NCBI GenBank assembly: GCA_964610385.1
Contig: CAZSXW010000002.1
Span: 186,001 to 250,000, forward strand
DNA: 64,000 bases
Reading direction: 5' to 3'
From: CAZBSE01 sp964610385
Lineage (GTDB): Bacteria; Actinomycetota; Humimicrobiia; Humimicrobiales; Humimicrobiaceae
In this document: piece after piece, positions 17,527 through 26,032 of the stretch
Numbering within the stretch: the first letter of the stretch is position 1
How the letters are laid out: each line of letters opens with the position of its first letter
Notes under the pieces: generated by a model
What the model was told of the DNA's origin: nothing
The model's database searches: none
The model's input: the letters and a program-made list of their open reading frames with translations, nothing else
Position numbers and translations under genes: made by a program

Positions 17527-18964
17527 AATCTGGAAGGGAAGGATAGAAAAAAATACCGACGAGTCAGTTGAAAGTTTCACCTGTTCAATGGAAATTGATA
17601 AAAAACTTTATATCTATGATCTTATGGGGACTGCTGCCCATGTAGCATGTCTAAATAAGATAGGGGTGGTTTCGGATGGTGAAATAAAAAAGATATTTGA
17701 AGGACTTAAAAAAATCAAAATAAATCTTGATAAAGGTATCATAGACAATAGTAAATACGAAGATATACACAGCCTGATCGAAAATGAACTCGGAAAAATA
17801 GTGGGAAGCGTTGCTGAAAAGATCCATACAGGAAGAAGCAGGAATGACCAGATTGTGCTGGATGAAAAAATGTTTGTTAAGGATGCTGTCTTAAATCTTT
17901 TGGACGAGATCCTTATTCTTCAAAAACATATTATAAAGAATGCGGAAGATAAAATAGATATTGTAATTCCTGCATACACCCACATGCAGAAAGCTCAACC
18001 TGTTCTATTATCCCATTATTTGATGTCATTTTTTAAAAAATTTAACCGTGATACAGAAAATCTCATTATGAATTTTAAAAACAGCGATTATCTGCCGATG
18101 GGAGCTGCTGCCTGCGCAGGAAGCGGGTACGATCTGGATAGGAAAATTCTCAAGGAATTGCTTGTATTTAAAAATCTTGAGACCAACAGTATGGATGTGG
18201 TAGGAAGCAGGGATTTCCTTATAGATTTTATATTTTCCTGTACCAAGATAATGCTGCATTTGAGCAGGTTTAGCGAGGATCTTATAATATATAACAGTCC
18301 GGAATTCTCGTTTATTGAAATAGACGAAGGTTTTTGCACCGGGAGCAGTATAATGCCGCAGAAAAAGAATCCCGATGTACTTGAACTGGTAAGGGGTAAA
18401 AGTTCTCTGGTAATCGGCAATCTTATACAGTTTTTGGTTTTACTTAAAGGATTGCCTTCTACATATAACAGGGATCTTCAGGAAGATAAGAAAATATTGT
18501 TTGATGCTTATAAGGAAACTGTTTCGAGTATTAAAATTTTTTCAAAGCTTATTGATAAAATAAAGTTTAATATTGAAAAGATAGGTGCAGCTCTAAAGGA
18601 AGGCTTTATGGAAGCTGCCGATATGGCAGATTACCTTGTGACCAAAGGCGAGAGTTTTAGAAAATCACATAGGATCGTGGGTAAAATAGTCAGGTTCTGC
18701 ATCAATAAAAATATGACATTTAGCGACCTGGGCCTGAAGGAACTAAGGGGGTTTTCACCCTATTTTGAAAATGATGTCTACGAAAAACTGAATATTGAAT
18801 CATGTATATCCAGTAAGAAGACAGACTGCGGCACCGAAAAAAGCAATGTTATTTCAAATATGACAGATGGAAAGAAAAAGTTAGACGGCTATGATAAGAA
18901 GGTAAGGGAATTAGCCGGAAGAATACCCAGGTTTGAAAAGATAATAAAATACATAAATGGATGA
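17516..18964 (+). CDS. argH: Argininosuccinate lyase
   Basis: A 482-residue fumarase/aspartase-superfamily lyase that releases arginine and fumarate. The catalytic-loop signature GSSIMPQKKNPD (near residues 280-291) holds the catalytic serine, and HTGRSRNDQ and THMQKAQPV with the conserved histidine are present. The C-terminal region carries a slightly longer Ser/Lys/Cys-rich loop (about residues 425-445) than usual. AGGAAG precedes ATG 17516. It overlaps both argG (11 bases) and the following U32 gene (8 bases). Confidence 0.95.
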   Translation: MENKIWKGRIEKNTDESVESFTCSMEIDKKLYIYDLMGTAAHVACLNKIGVVSDGEIKKIFEGLKKIKINLDKGIIDNSKYEDIHSLIENELGKIVGSVAEKIHTGRSRNDQIVLDEKMFVKDAVLNLLDEILILQKHIIKNAEDKIDIVIPAYTHMQKAQPVLLSHYLMSFFKKFNRDTENLIMNFKNSDYLPMGAAACAGSGYDLDRKILKELLVFKNLETNSMDVVGSRDFLIDFIFSCTKIMLHLSRFSEDLIIYNSPEFSFIEIDEGFCTGSSIMPQKKNPDVLELVRGKSSLVIGNLIQFLVLLKGLPSTYNRDLQEDKKILFDAYKETVSSIKIFSKLIDKIKFNIEKIGAALKEGFMEAADMADYLVTKGESFRKSHRIVGKIVRFCINKNMTFSDLGLKELRGFSPYFENDVYEKLNIESCISSKKTDCGTEKSNVISNMTDGKKKLDGYDKKVRELAGRIPRFEKIIKYING

Positions 18965-21254
18965 TGCCGTCCGTAAAATAGAATTAACAGCACCGGCAGG
19001 AGGTTGGGAGCAGATGATAGCTGCCGTAAATGCCGGTGCTGATTCTATCTATCTTGGCTATAAGAGGTTTGGTGCCAGGGCTTATGCTGAGAATTTCGAT
19101 ATGAACCAGTTAAAAAGAGCGGTGGATTTCTCTCACAGTAAAAAGGTAAAAGTCTATCTTACTTTAAACACACTGATAAAAGATCAGGAAATAAGAGAGG
19201 TAATAAAATTCTTAAGTGAATATATCTGCATATGCTCAGATGGGATAATAGTTCAAGATTACGGTGTATGTAAATTGTTGAAGGACTTATTTAAAGAAAC
19301 TCCGGTTCATGCAAGTACTCAAATGAATATCCATAATATATATTCATTAAAAATGCTAAAAGAGCTGGGATTTAAAAGGGCTATACTGGCCAGAGAAATT
19401 ACACTCGATGAAATGGAGGATTTATGTTCCGGTAAATGGCTGGAAATAGAAGTATTTGGCCATGGATCCCAGTGCTACTCATATTCAGGCAGCTGCTATT
19501 TCAGCTCTTTTGTGGGAGGAAGAAGCGGGAACAGGGGGCGCTGCAGTCAACCCTGCAGGATGAAATACAAACTTGCAGATAAAGATAATGACAAAATAAA
19601 ATATATTATAACTGAAGGAAGTTACCTGTTCAGTAAGGAAGATTTATGCACGCTTGATCTGTTGCCGTCTTTAATAACAGCAGGAGTAAATGCAGTAAAA
19701 ATAGAAGGCAGGATGAAATCACCTGAATATGTCGGGATAGTCACCAGTATTTATAGAAAATACATAGACCTTTATTATAAAGATCCTTCAGGTTACAGAG
19801 TCGATGAAGAAGATTTTTATAAGTTAACACAGATATTCTCAAGAGAGCTTGGGCCGGGGTATTTAAAGGAAAAATATCCTAAAAACATAATATCTGTAAA
19901 AAAATCAGGAAGTATAGGAAATCTTCTGGGGCGTGTTTATAGAGTAGAATCAGATAATAATAAGAGTTCTATTTTTATAAAAAGCTTATGGGAAATAAAC
20001 AGTGGTGATATTATTGAGGTCTGGACCAAAAAAGGCAACAGTAGGATAAAAATAAAAGATTTAAGCTTGGCAGGTAAGGAAAAGGGAGAATACAGATACA
20101 TAATGGAATTAAATAAAAAGTACGGTATTTCGAAAAAGGACAGGGTGTTTAAATATTTTGACCGTAAATTAGATGAGGAAGCAAGCAGATTTTTTAAGAA
20201 AAATTCAGACATATATAGGTTAAAAAGAAAGAAAAAAACCAAATTTGAAATAAGCAGCCTGCAGGACAGTAGAATGGATAATTATATGAAAAAATTTACA
20301 TCAGTATACGATCCGAAAGGCAGGGATAAAAAAACAGGTAAAATATCCCTATCGGTTTTTATATATGATTATAAGCACATAGAATCTGCAGCAGCGGAAG
20401 GTGCAGATCATATTATATACGGTAACCTTAATAAAATAATGAGTGATAAAGGTCCGGCGGATGAGGAATTAAAGATCCTAAAAAGTTATAATGAAAATAA
20501 AAATATAAAGTTGCTGATAAAACTACCTTCGGTCATATATGATGACCAGTTTGCCCTGCTTGAAAAAACGATATTCAAGTTTATGGATTTAAAATTAAAC
20601 AGTTTTAAAGCAGCAAATCCGGGGTTGATAAAATTTTTATCTGAAATGGGCGCAAAATTAAAATCGGACATTGATTTATATTTAAGCTTTAATTTTAATA
20701 TTTTTAACACTCTATCGGTATTATTTTTTAAAAACTTTATATCAGACAGTGTTATGCTTAAAGGAGTAGATCTTTCTCCCGAGTTAAATCTTGATGAGAT
20801 AAAAAAAATCACCTTAAATTATAGGAATCTGTACCGCGATAATCTTGAGTTCTCTATTTTAGGGCATGGATATTTCCCGGTAATGAATTCCAGGTACAGG
20901 TTAAAATTTCTGGCCGGTAAAGATTTGCCAAACTGTTTTATAGAAGACCTGAAAGGGTATAAATTTCCTGTGGATTCTGATTATAACGGAAATATGATGA
21001 TCTTTAATTCAAGGAATATCTGCAGTGTATTTGATATTGATAAAATTTATGAAAGCGGAGTAAATAATATTATGCTAGATGGGAAATTTTTCAAAGAAAA
21101 AGAATTCTCAAAAATAATAAAGATATACAGGGAAGCAATAGATATGGTCAATAAAAAGGAAAGGAAAAAATATTGTGATTTCACAAATTTCCTAAAAGAC
21201 GACAGGCTTTTCAAGAATTATACCAAAGGCCATTTACTGCGGGGGGTGGAATAG
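18957..21254 (+). CDS. U32-family peptidase-like protein (RlhA/YhbU-type, long form)
   Basis: A 765-residue protein. The N-terminal TIM-barrel-like U32 domain begins ELTAPAGGWEQMIAAVNAGADSIYLG. Its signature region EVFGHGSQCYSYSGSCYFSS, followed by GRCSQPCR, supplies four cysteines of the kind that bind an iron-sulfur cluster in RNA-hydroxylating relatives. After about residue 300 comes a beta-rich DUF3656-like segment, then a second, degenerate barrel-like half (about 460-740). In E. coli the relatives RlhA and TrhP hydroxylate rRNA or tRNA using prephenate, and no true protease activity is needed. An RNA-modifying role is therefore more likely than proteolysis. It overlaps the argH stop by 8 bases, so it is probably transcribed with the arg genes. 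Confidence 0.85.
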   Translation: MDDAVRKIELTAPAGGWEQMIAAVNAGADSIYLGYKRFGARAYAENFDMNQLKRAVDFSHSKKVKVYLTLNTLIKDQEIREVIKFLSEYICICSDGIIVQDYGVCKLLKDLFKETPVHASTQMNIHNIYSLKMLKELGFKRAILAREITLDEMEDLCSGKWLEIEVFGHGSQCYSYSGSCYFSSFVGGRSGNRGRCSQPCRMKYKLADKDNDKIKYIITEGSYLFSKEDLCTLDLLPSLITAGVNAVKIEGRMKSPEYVGIVTSIYRKYIDLYYKDPSGYRVDEEDFYKLTQIFSRELGPGYLKEKYPKNIISVKKSGSIGNLLGRVYRVESDNNKSSIFIKSLWEINSGDIIEVWTKKGNSRIKIKDLSLAGKEKGEYRYIMELNKKYGISKKDRVFKYFDRKLDEEASRFFKKNSDIYRLKRKKKTKFEISSLQDSRMDNYMKKFTSVYDPKGRDKKTGKISLSVFIYDYKHIESAAAEGADHIIYGNLNKIMSDKGPADEELKILKSYNENKNIKLLIKLPSVIYDDQFALLEKTIFKFMDLKLNSFKAANPGLIKFLSEMGAKLKSDIDLYLSFNFNIFNTLSVLFFKNFISDSVMLKGVDLSPELNLDEIKKITLNYRNLYRDNLEFSILGHGYFPVMNSRYRLKFLAGKDLPNCFIEDLKGYKFPVDSDYNGNMMIFNSRNICSVFDIDKIYESGVNNIMLDGKFFKEKEFSKIIKIYREAIDMVNKKERKKYCDFTNFLKDDRLFKNYTKGHLLRGVE

Positions 21255-21267
21255 ATATAGTACATTT

Positions 21268-24120
21268 TTAGATTTCTTCCTCCTCCTCTTCGACTTCATC
21301 TTCATCTTCTGCGATCTCTATAGTCACGGTAGAACCATAATTTAAATATTCGTCCGCTTCGGGGACCTGATTTATTACATTACCGTAAGTCTCGTCGTCC
21401 GGGAGTATTTCGACTTCAAATCCCAATTCACTCAGCATGAGTTCTGCTTCTTCCCTGGTCATATCTATGACATCGGGCACTTTTACACCCAGACTTATTT
21501 TGATTATTACTTCCTGTGATTTATCATAAATAGTGCCTTCTACAGGTGTCTGGGAAAACACTAAATCTTTTTCTTCCGTGCTTTCTTCATAGTAGATACT
21601 GATTATTTCAAAACCATAAGAGTTTAGTTCCTCGATAGCATCCTCTTCGGTCATATTAAGGACATCAGGAACAGTTGACTGGGGATTTTCACCCTTGCTT
21701 ACATAAACAGTCACTTTATCTGACTTAGATACTTTTGAACTTGGAACCGGACTCTGATCAAATATTACGTCAGCCGGCTGTTCATCACTGAAGTCATAAA
21801 CAGTGCCTGAGAGTATCAGTCCAAAGTCCTGTAATATTTCTTCTGCGGCATCAAGTTCCAGTCCTGTAAGGTCTGGCATATCAAAAGTCTCCTTACCTTT
21901 ACTGACATATAAAAAAATATTCAATTTCTCTCCGGTCAGGGATTCGATTACTTCGCCTGCTTCGGGATCTTGCTTAAAGATGACATTCTTATTGTATATA
22001 TCATTGAATCCATGAGTTTCTTCGACTACAAAATATAAGTCTTCAAGTATTTTTTTAGCATCTTCATAGCTTTTTCCAACCACATCGGGTACTTCGACTT
22101 TATTATGAACATCACAGACATCCTCTGGTTCTTCTCCTTCAATAAAAATCTGCCATTCAATAGAATCTTCAGGACACCAGAACGTGGTAAGTAAACCTGA
22201 ATCAGCACAGACTTCAATATCTATAAGTTTCTTTTCAGGCTTGTTGAAATCAGATACAGGCGTGTTTTCAAGTGCAGAGTCCATAAATTCACGCCATATA
22301 TCAGCAGGGTAGGTGCCTCCTACCACAACTCTGCCGTTTATCGGCTTCATTGGTTGACTTGCTTCGGGATGACCCATCCATACTACCGTGACCAGATCCG
22401 GAGTATATCCGGCAAACCAGGCGTCAACATTGTTTTCGGTAGTCCCGGTCTTACCAGCTGCCGGCCTTCCGATATCAGCCCCTTTACCTGTTCCGTTTTT
22501 TATTACTTTCTCAAGTATCTGGGTTACACGATATGAAACAGCTTCATCAAATACCCTGTACACCGATTCATTGTTATCAGGATCGTACTCATATAATATA
22601 TTTCCCTGATAGTCGGTTATTTTCAATATGCATACCGGCGGCTGGTATATACCTCCTGATGCAAGAGTAGAGAACACCTTGCTAAGATCGAGTGGAGTTA
22701 CTCCTGTTTCAAGTCCTCCTATGGCAATGGCAGGATTGCTTCCCACATCGTAGATCTCCATATCGTTGCACAGACGTTCCGCATTTTCTGCTCCTATTTT
22801 CATCATCAATTGAGCATAGACCACATTTACCGATTGAACTGTTGCATCTTCCACAGACATTTCTTCTACTCCGAATGTCTGGTTATTGTAATTATGGACC
22901 AGCCAATCAGGACCTTCTTCCATATCTATGGTAATAGGGCCATTGGGGTTGAATGTGTTTTTGGGAGAAAAATTCTGCAGTATGGATTCTATGAGTACCA
23001 AAGTCTTAAAGGCAGATCCTGGTTGTCTTTTTCCCTGGGTAGCTATATTAAATTTACTTGTACTGTAATCTTTTCCGCCTATTAGTGCATAGATATATCC
23101 GTTATCCGGATCGACACTTACAAGAGAATAAGACGGCTCCGGATCTTCGGGGAAAACTTTTTTTACTGCTTCTTCAGCTTTTTTTTGCAATTCCGTGTCA
23201 AGTGTGGTATATATTCTGAGCCCTCCTTTAAAAACATCGTAATCCGTAAATTTTTTATCGTATAGATTTTGTTTTACGTAATCTATAAAATAAGGAGCTA
23301 TTCTGCTGCTGAAAAGTTCGGAATTATAAGTTCGATCCTGATTTATTACCACTGGTTCGGCAAGGGCATCAAGATATTGATCGGTATCGATAAATCCCTG
23401 ATCATACATAAGTTGAAGCACAAGGTTCCTTCTTGTCTTTGATTTTTCAATATCATTGAAGGGTGAATACACTTCCGGAATCCTTACCAGTCCTGCCAGC
23501 AGAGCCGCCTGAGGAAGTGTCAATTCACTTGCATCTACACCGAAATATATTTCTGATGCTTTTTGTATCCCGTAAGCTCCGGAACCGAAACAAACGGTAT
23601 TCAAATACATTTCAAGAATCTTATCTTTGGTATAGTTTCTCTCCAGCTGTATTGCTATCAAGGCTTCGTTGATTTTTCTGCGGAATGTCTTTTCGGGGGT
23701 AAAATAAACGTTCTTTATATACTGCTGGGTAATGGTACTGGCTCCCTGAGAAAGGTCACCGGCTTTTATATCTGCTATGAAAGCTCCTATGATCCTTATA
23801 TAGTCAACACCCTGGTGTTCATAAAACCTTTTGTCCTCTACTGCTACAACAGCATCTTTTATATACTGTGACATTTCATGGAATGGGATTATCTCTCTGT
23901 TTTCCTCGGAATGGAATTCTGTCACCAGACTGCCGTCCAGCGCGTAAACTTTGGAGGTCTGGGCAATAGGGGAAGGAGTCAGTTCTTCTAGCGTGGGAAG
24001 AGAATTTAAGTAATAAAGAACCAGAATACCACCTGTTGCCAGAACAAGTACCAGGATTGAGGATATAATAAATATCAGGGCTTTGAGACAGCCGCTTAAT
24101 TCTTTGTGTTTTGAACTCAT
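21268..24120 (-). CDS. Class A penicillin-binding protein with four PASTA domains
   Basis: A 950-residue bifunctional peptidoglycan synthase. One membrane anchor (about 13-36) is followed by the GT51 glycosyltransferase (VEDKRFYEHQGVD, GASTITQQ, KDKILEMYLN). The transpeptidase carries GSAFK (S-x-x-K), SVN (S-x-N) and KTGTT. After about residue 675 come four PASTA repeats, recognisable by VPDVVG, MPDLTG, VPDVLN and VPDVID openings at intervals of about 65-70 residues. The protein ends in a run of acidic residues. PASTA domains on class A PBPs are common in Firmicutes and Actinobacteria. It is divergent from tyrS and has its own promoter. Confidence 0.95.
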   Translation of the reverse strand: MSSKHKELSGCLKALIFIISSILVLVLATGGILVLYYLNSLPTLEELTPSPIAQTSKVYALDGSLVTEFHSEENREIIPFHEMSQYIKDAVVAVEDKRFYEHQGVDYIRIIGAFIADIKAGDLSQGASTITQQYIKNVYFTPEKTFRRKINEALIAIQLERNYTKDKILEMYLNTVCFGSGAYGIQKASEIYFGVDASELTLPQAALLAGLVRIPEVYSPFNDIEKSKTRRNLVLQLMYDQGFIDTDQYLDALAEPVVINQDRTYNSELFSSRIAPYFIDYVKQNLYDKKFTDYDVFKGGLRIYTTLDTELQKKAEEAVKKVFPEDPEPSYSLVSVDPDNGYIYALIGGKDYSTSKFNIATQGKRQPGSAFKTLVLIESILQNFSPKNTFNPNGPITIDMEEGPDWLVHNYNNQTFGVEEMSVEDATVQSVNVVYAQLMMKIGAENAERLCNDMEIYDVGSNPAIAIGGLETGVTPLDLSKVFSTLASGGIYQPPVCILKITDYQGNILYEYDPDNNESVYRVFDEAVSYRVTQILEKVIKNGTGKGADIGRPAAGKTGTTENNVDAWFAGYTPDLVTVVWMGHPEASQPMKPINGRVVVGGTYPADIWREFMDSALENTPVSDFNKPEKKLIDIEVCADSGLLTTFWCPEDSIEWQIFIEGEEPEDVCDVHNKVEVPDVVGKSYEDAKKILEDLYFVVEETHGFNDIYNKNVIFKQDPEAGEVIESLTGEKLNIFLYVSKGKETFDMPDLTGLELDAAEEILQDFGLILSGTVYDFSDEQPADVIFDQSPVPSSKVSKSDKVTVYVSKGENPQSTVPDVLNMTEEDAIEELNSYGFEIISIYYEESTEEKDLVFSQTPVEGTIYDKSQEVIIKISLGVKVPDVIDMTREEAELMLSELGFEVEILPDDETYGNVINQVPEADEYLNYGSTVTIEIAEDEDEVEEEEEEI

Positions 24121-24157
24121 TTTAAAATGTTTGTCTTTAAATAAATCAACCGAAGAA

Positions 24158-24186
24158 ATTTTATATAAAATTCAATTAAATAACAA
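24158..24186 (-). promoter_or_regulatory. Promoter of the PASTA penicillin-binding protein gene
   Basis: On the minus strand TTGTTA (24186-24181), a 17-base spacer and TAAAAT (24163-24158) end about 38 bases before the ATG at 24120. No good Shine-Dalgarno sequence follows. Confidence 0.6.
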
Positions 24187-24295
24187 TATGGTCTTAATAT
24201 ATGTGAACAGTTGTGTTAATATTTATTTTGATTTTTTAGATAAAATCAATATATGGAAAAATTTAAGTAATCTGAAAGGTTTAACAAATCTCGAT

Positions 24296-25531
24296 ATGAT
24301 AGAGAAAAATTTAAGAAAACAGATGGAGACAATACTTTCAGGAACAGAAGATGTTCTGACCGAAAGTGAACTCAAATCAATTCTTGATAAATCGATATCC
24401 GAAAATAAACCTTTAAAGGTTAAATTAGGACTTGATCCGACTTCTCCTGATATTCATCTCGGGCATACAGTTGTTCTGAACAAACTTCGACAGTTCCAAA
24501 ATCTGGGACATAATGCAGTACTTATAATAGGTGATTACACTGCAAGGATAGGAGATCCTTCGGGAAGATCCATATTAAGACCACGATTGTCTGCGGATAT
24601 GATAGACAAGAATGCCGCTACTTATATGAAACAGGCCTTTAAAATACTTGATCCAGTTAAAACTGAAGTAGTTAAAAATTCAAAGTGGCTTAAAAATCTT
24701 AAGTTTGAAGATGTACTTAATCTTACTTCAAAATTTACTGTAGCGCGAATGCTCGAAAGAGACGATTTTAAAAAAAGGTTTAAAAGCAATACTCCCATAG
24801 CTATTATGGAATTTCTTTACCCTGTTATGCAGGCATACGATTCGGTAGCCATAAAATCGGATGTAGAACTTGGAGGCACCGATCAAAGATTTAACTTACT
24901 CATGGGAAGAGAGCTGCAGAAAGAATTTTCACAGAAACCGCAGATAGCCATAACGATGCCCATTCTGGTAGGTACCGACGGCGTCGAAAAAATGAGTAAG
25001 AGCCTGAGTAATTACATAGGAGTCGATGAGCCACCGCAGGAGATATTCGGGAAGGTAATGTCTATTCCGGATAGCATAATGATGGATTATTTCATACTAC
25101 TTACATCCCTGAATAAAAAGGAAATAATGGAAATCGAAGACAGTATAAAAAAGAAAAAATTGAATCCCTCTGTGGCAAAGAGAAAACTGGCAAAAACCAT
25201 AATAGAGAATCTCTACAGCAATAAGGAGGCTGAAGATGCGGAAAAAGCTTTCGATCTTATATTCAAGAAAAAGGAGGTCCCGGAAAACGTATCAGAATAC
25301 TCGATTAATTCCAGAAGTCTGAAAGAAAATAAAGTCCTTTTAATAAAAGTACTGGTAGATTCAGGACTTGCCGTATCAAAAAGCGAAGCCAGAAGGCTGA
25401 TCGCGCAGGGAGGGATCAAAATCGGGGGTATAAAAGTTAATGATCCTAATGTTGAATTTGATATAGACTTTCTTGACAATAAAATAATTCAAAGAGGTAA
25501 AAGGTACTTTAAGAAAATAGTAATAGAATAG
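24296..25531 (+). CDS. tyrS: Tyrosyl-tRNA synthetase
   Basis: Charges tRNA-Tyr. The class I signatures are HLGH (HIGH type) in DPTSPDIHLGHTVVLNKL and KMSKS in EKMSKSLSN; a C-terminal S4 RNA-binding domain begins near SGLAVSKSEARRLIAQGGI. The frame is open upstream to 24083, but that segment overlaps the divergent PBP gene and its promoter and does not look like the family. ATG 24296 gives MIEKNLRKQ and 411 residues, the normal size. The ribosome site is weak (AAAGG about 16 bases upstream). Confidence 0.93.
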   Translation: MIEKNLRKQMETILSGTEDVLTESELKSILDKSISENKPLKVKLGLDPTSPDIHLGHTVVLNKLRQFQNLGHNAVLIIGDYTARIGDPSGRSILRPRLSADMIDKNAATYMKQAFKILDPVKTEVVKNSKWLKNLKFEDVLNLTSKFTVARMLERDDFKKRFKSNTPIAIMEFLYPVMQAYDSVAIKSDVELGGTDQRFNLLMGRELQKEFSQKPQIAITMPILVGTDGVEKMSKSLSNYIGVDEPPQEIFGKVMSIPDSIMMDYFILLTSLNKKEIMEIEDSIKKKKLNPSVAKRKLAKTIIENLYSNKEAEDAEKAFDLIFKKKEVPENVSEYSINSRSLKENKVLLIKVLVDSGLAVSKSEARRLIAQGGIKIGGIKVNDPNVEFDIDFLDNKIIQRGKRYFKKIVIE

Positions 25532-25613
25532 TATTTATAGTAATATTTTCTTTTATTTTCCAATAAAAATTATCAACATTGAGAGGTTAAAGCTAATTTA
25601 AAGCTAATATGTA

Positions 25614-25642
25614 TTGACTTAAATTAATGCTATAGTTAAAAT
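25614..25642 (+). promoter_or_regulatory. Promoter upstream of the rny leader
   Basis: TTGACT (25614-25619), a 17-base spacer and TAAAAT (25637-25642), both near consensus. Predicted start near 25649, about 384 bases before rny. Confidence 0.55.
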
Positions 25643-25867
25643 GAATTTAATTGATATTTTTATTGAAAATTACTTGATTTATAGAATAATTTGCACTGAT
25701 TATTGTAAATATTATTAGCGATATAAAGATCATATTGATATAAAAAAGAAGAAAGCTGGTTTTTAACTATAAGAATAATAAATTGGTAATTAAATTGCTA
25801 ATGATAAATTTTGTAAAATAAAAAAGCTGGAGGTAATTTAGAAATCATTTAAATAAGATACTGATGG

Positions 25868-25889
25868 GATACATAAAGGTGTCTTTTTT
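25868..25889 (+). terminator. Weak hairpin with T run in the rny leader
   Basis: GATAC (25868-25872) pairs with GTGTC (25879-25883), including one G-T pair, around a 6-base loop. Six T follow. It could end the tyrS transcript or a short RNA from the 25614 promoter. Confidence 0.35.
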
Positions 25890-25980
25890 AAATCGGAGAA
25901 GTGTTGTAATTTTAATAAATTAGATTTAAACCGGATATTAAAATATTTTATTTAAAATTAATTAGTGCAAATTAATTTAT

Positions 25981-26010
25981 AAGTCGAGTAATTGATAACT
26001 CGACTTTTTT
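25981..26010 (+). terminator. Intrinsic terminator/attenuator immediately before rny
   Basis: AAGTCGAG (25981-25988) pairs with CTCGACTT (25999-26006) around a 10-base loop, followed by a T tract. There is no room for a promoter between it and ATG 26033, so rny expression should depend on readthrough of this hairpin. Confidence 0.75.
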
Positions 26011-26032
26011 ATTTGGAAGGAAGGTTTATAAA

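Larger units (their letters stand above)
25532..26032 (+). other. 500-base non-coding leader region before rny
   Basis: No convincing gene lies here. It contains a strong plus-strand promoter (25614-25642), a weak hairpin with a T run (25868-25889) and a good intrinsic terminator (25981-26010) that ends only 22 bases before the rny start codon. The sequence AAAGCTGG occurs twice about 75 bases apart. The layout suggests either a small RNA of about 240-360 bases or a long attenuated rny leader. I see no match to RNase P RNA or tmRNA motifs. Confidence 0.5.

Noticed and set aside
21803..23871. Plus-strand open frames inside the penicillin-binding protein gene
   Set aside because: They are antisense to a conserved coding sequence, lack ribosome sites and show no recognisable domains.
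24083..24295. N-terminal extension of tyrS to 24083
   Set aside because: The segment overlaps the divergent PBP gene and its promoter, lacks a ribosome site and does not resemble TyrRS; ATG 24296 gives the normal size.
25649..26010. tmRNA or RNase P RNA in the 500-base rny leader
   Set aside because: The size between promoter and terminator would suit, but there is no tRNA-like end, no GAGGAAAGTCC-type core and the sequence is very AT-rich.
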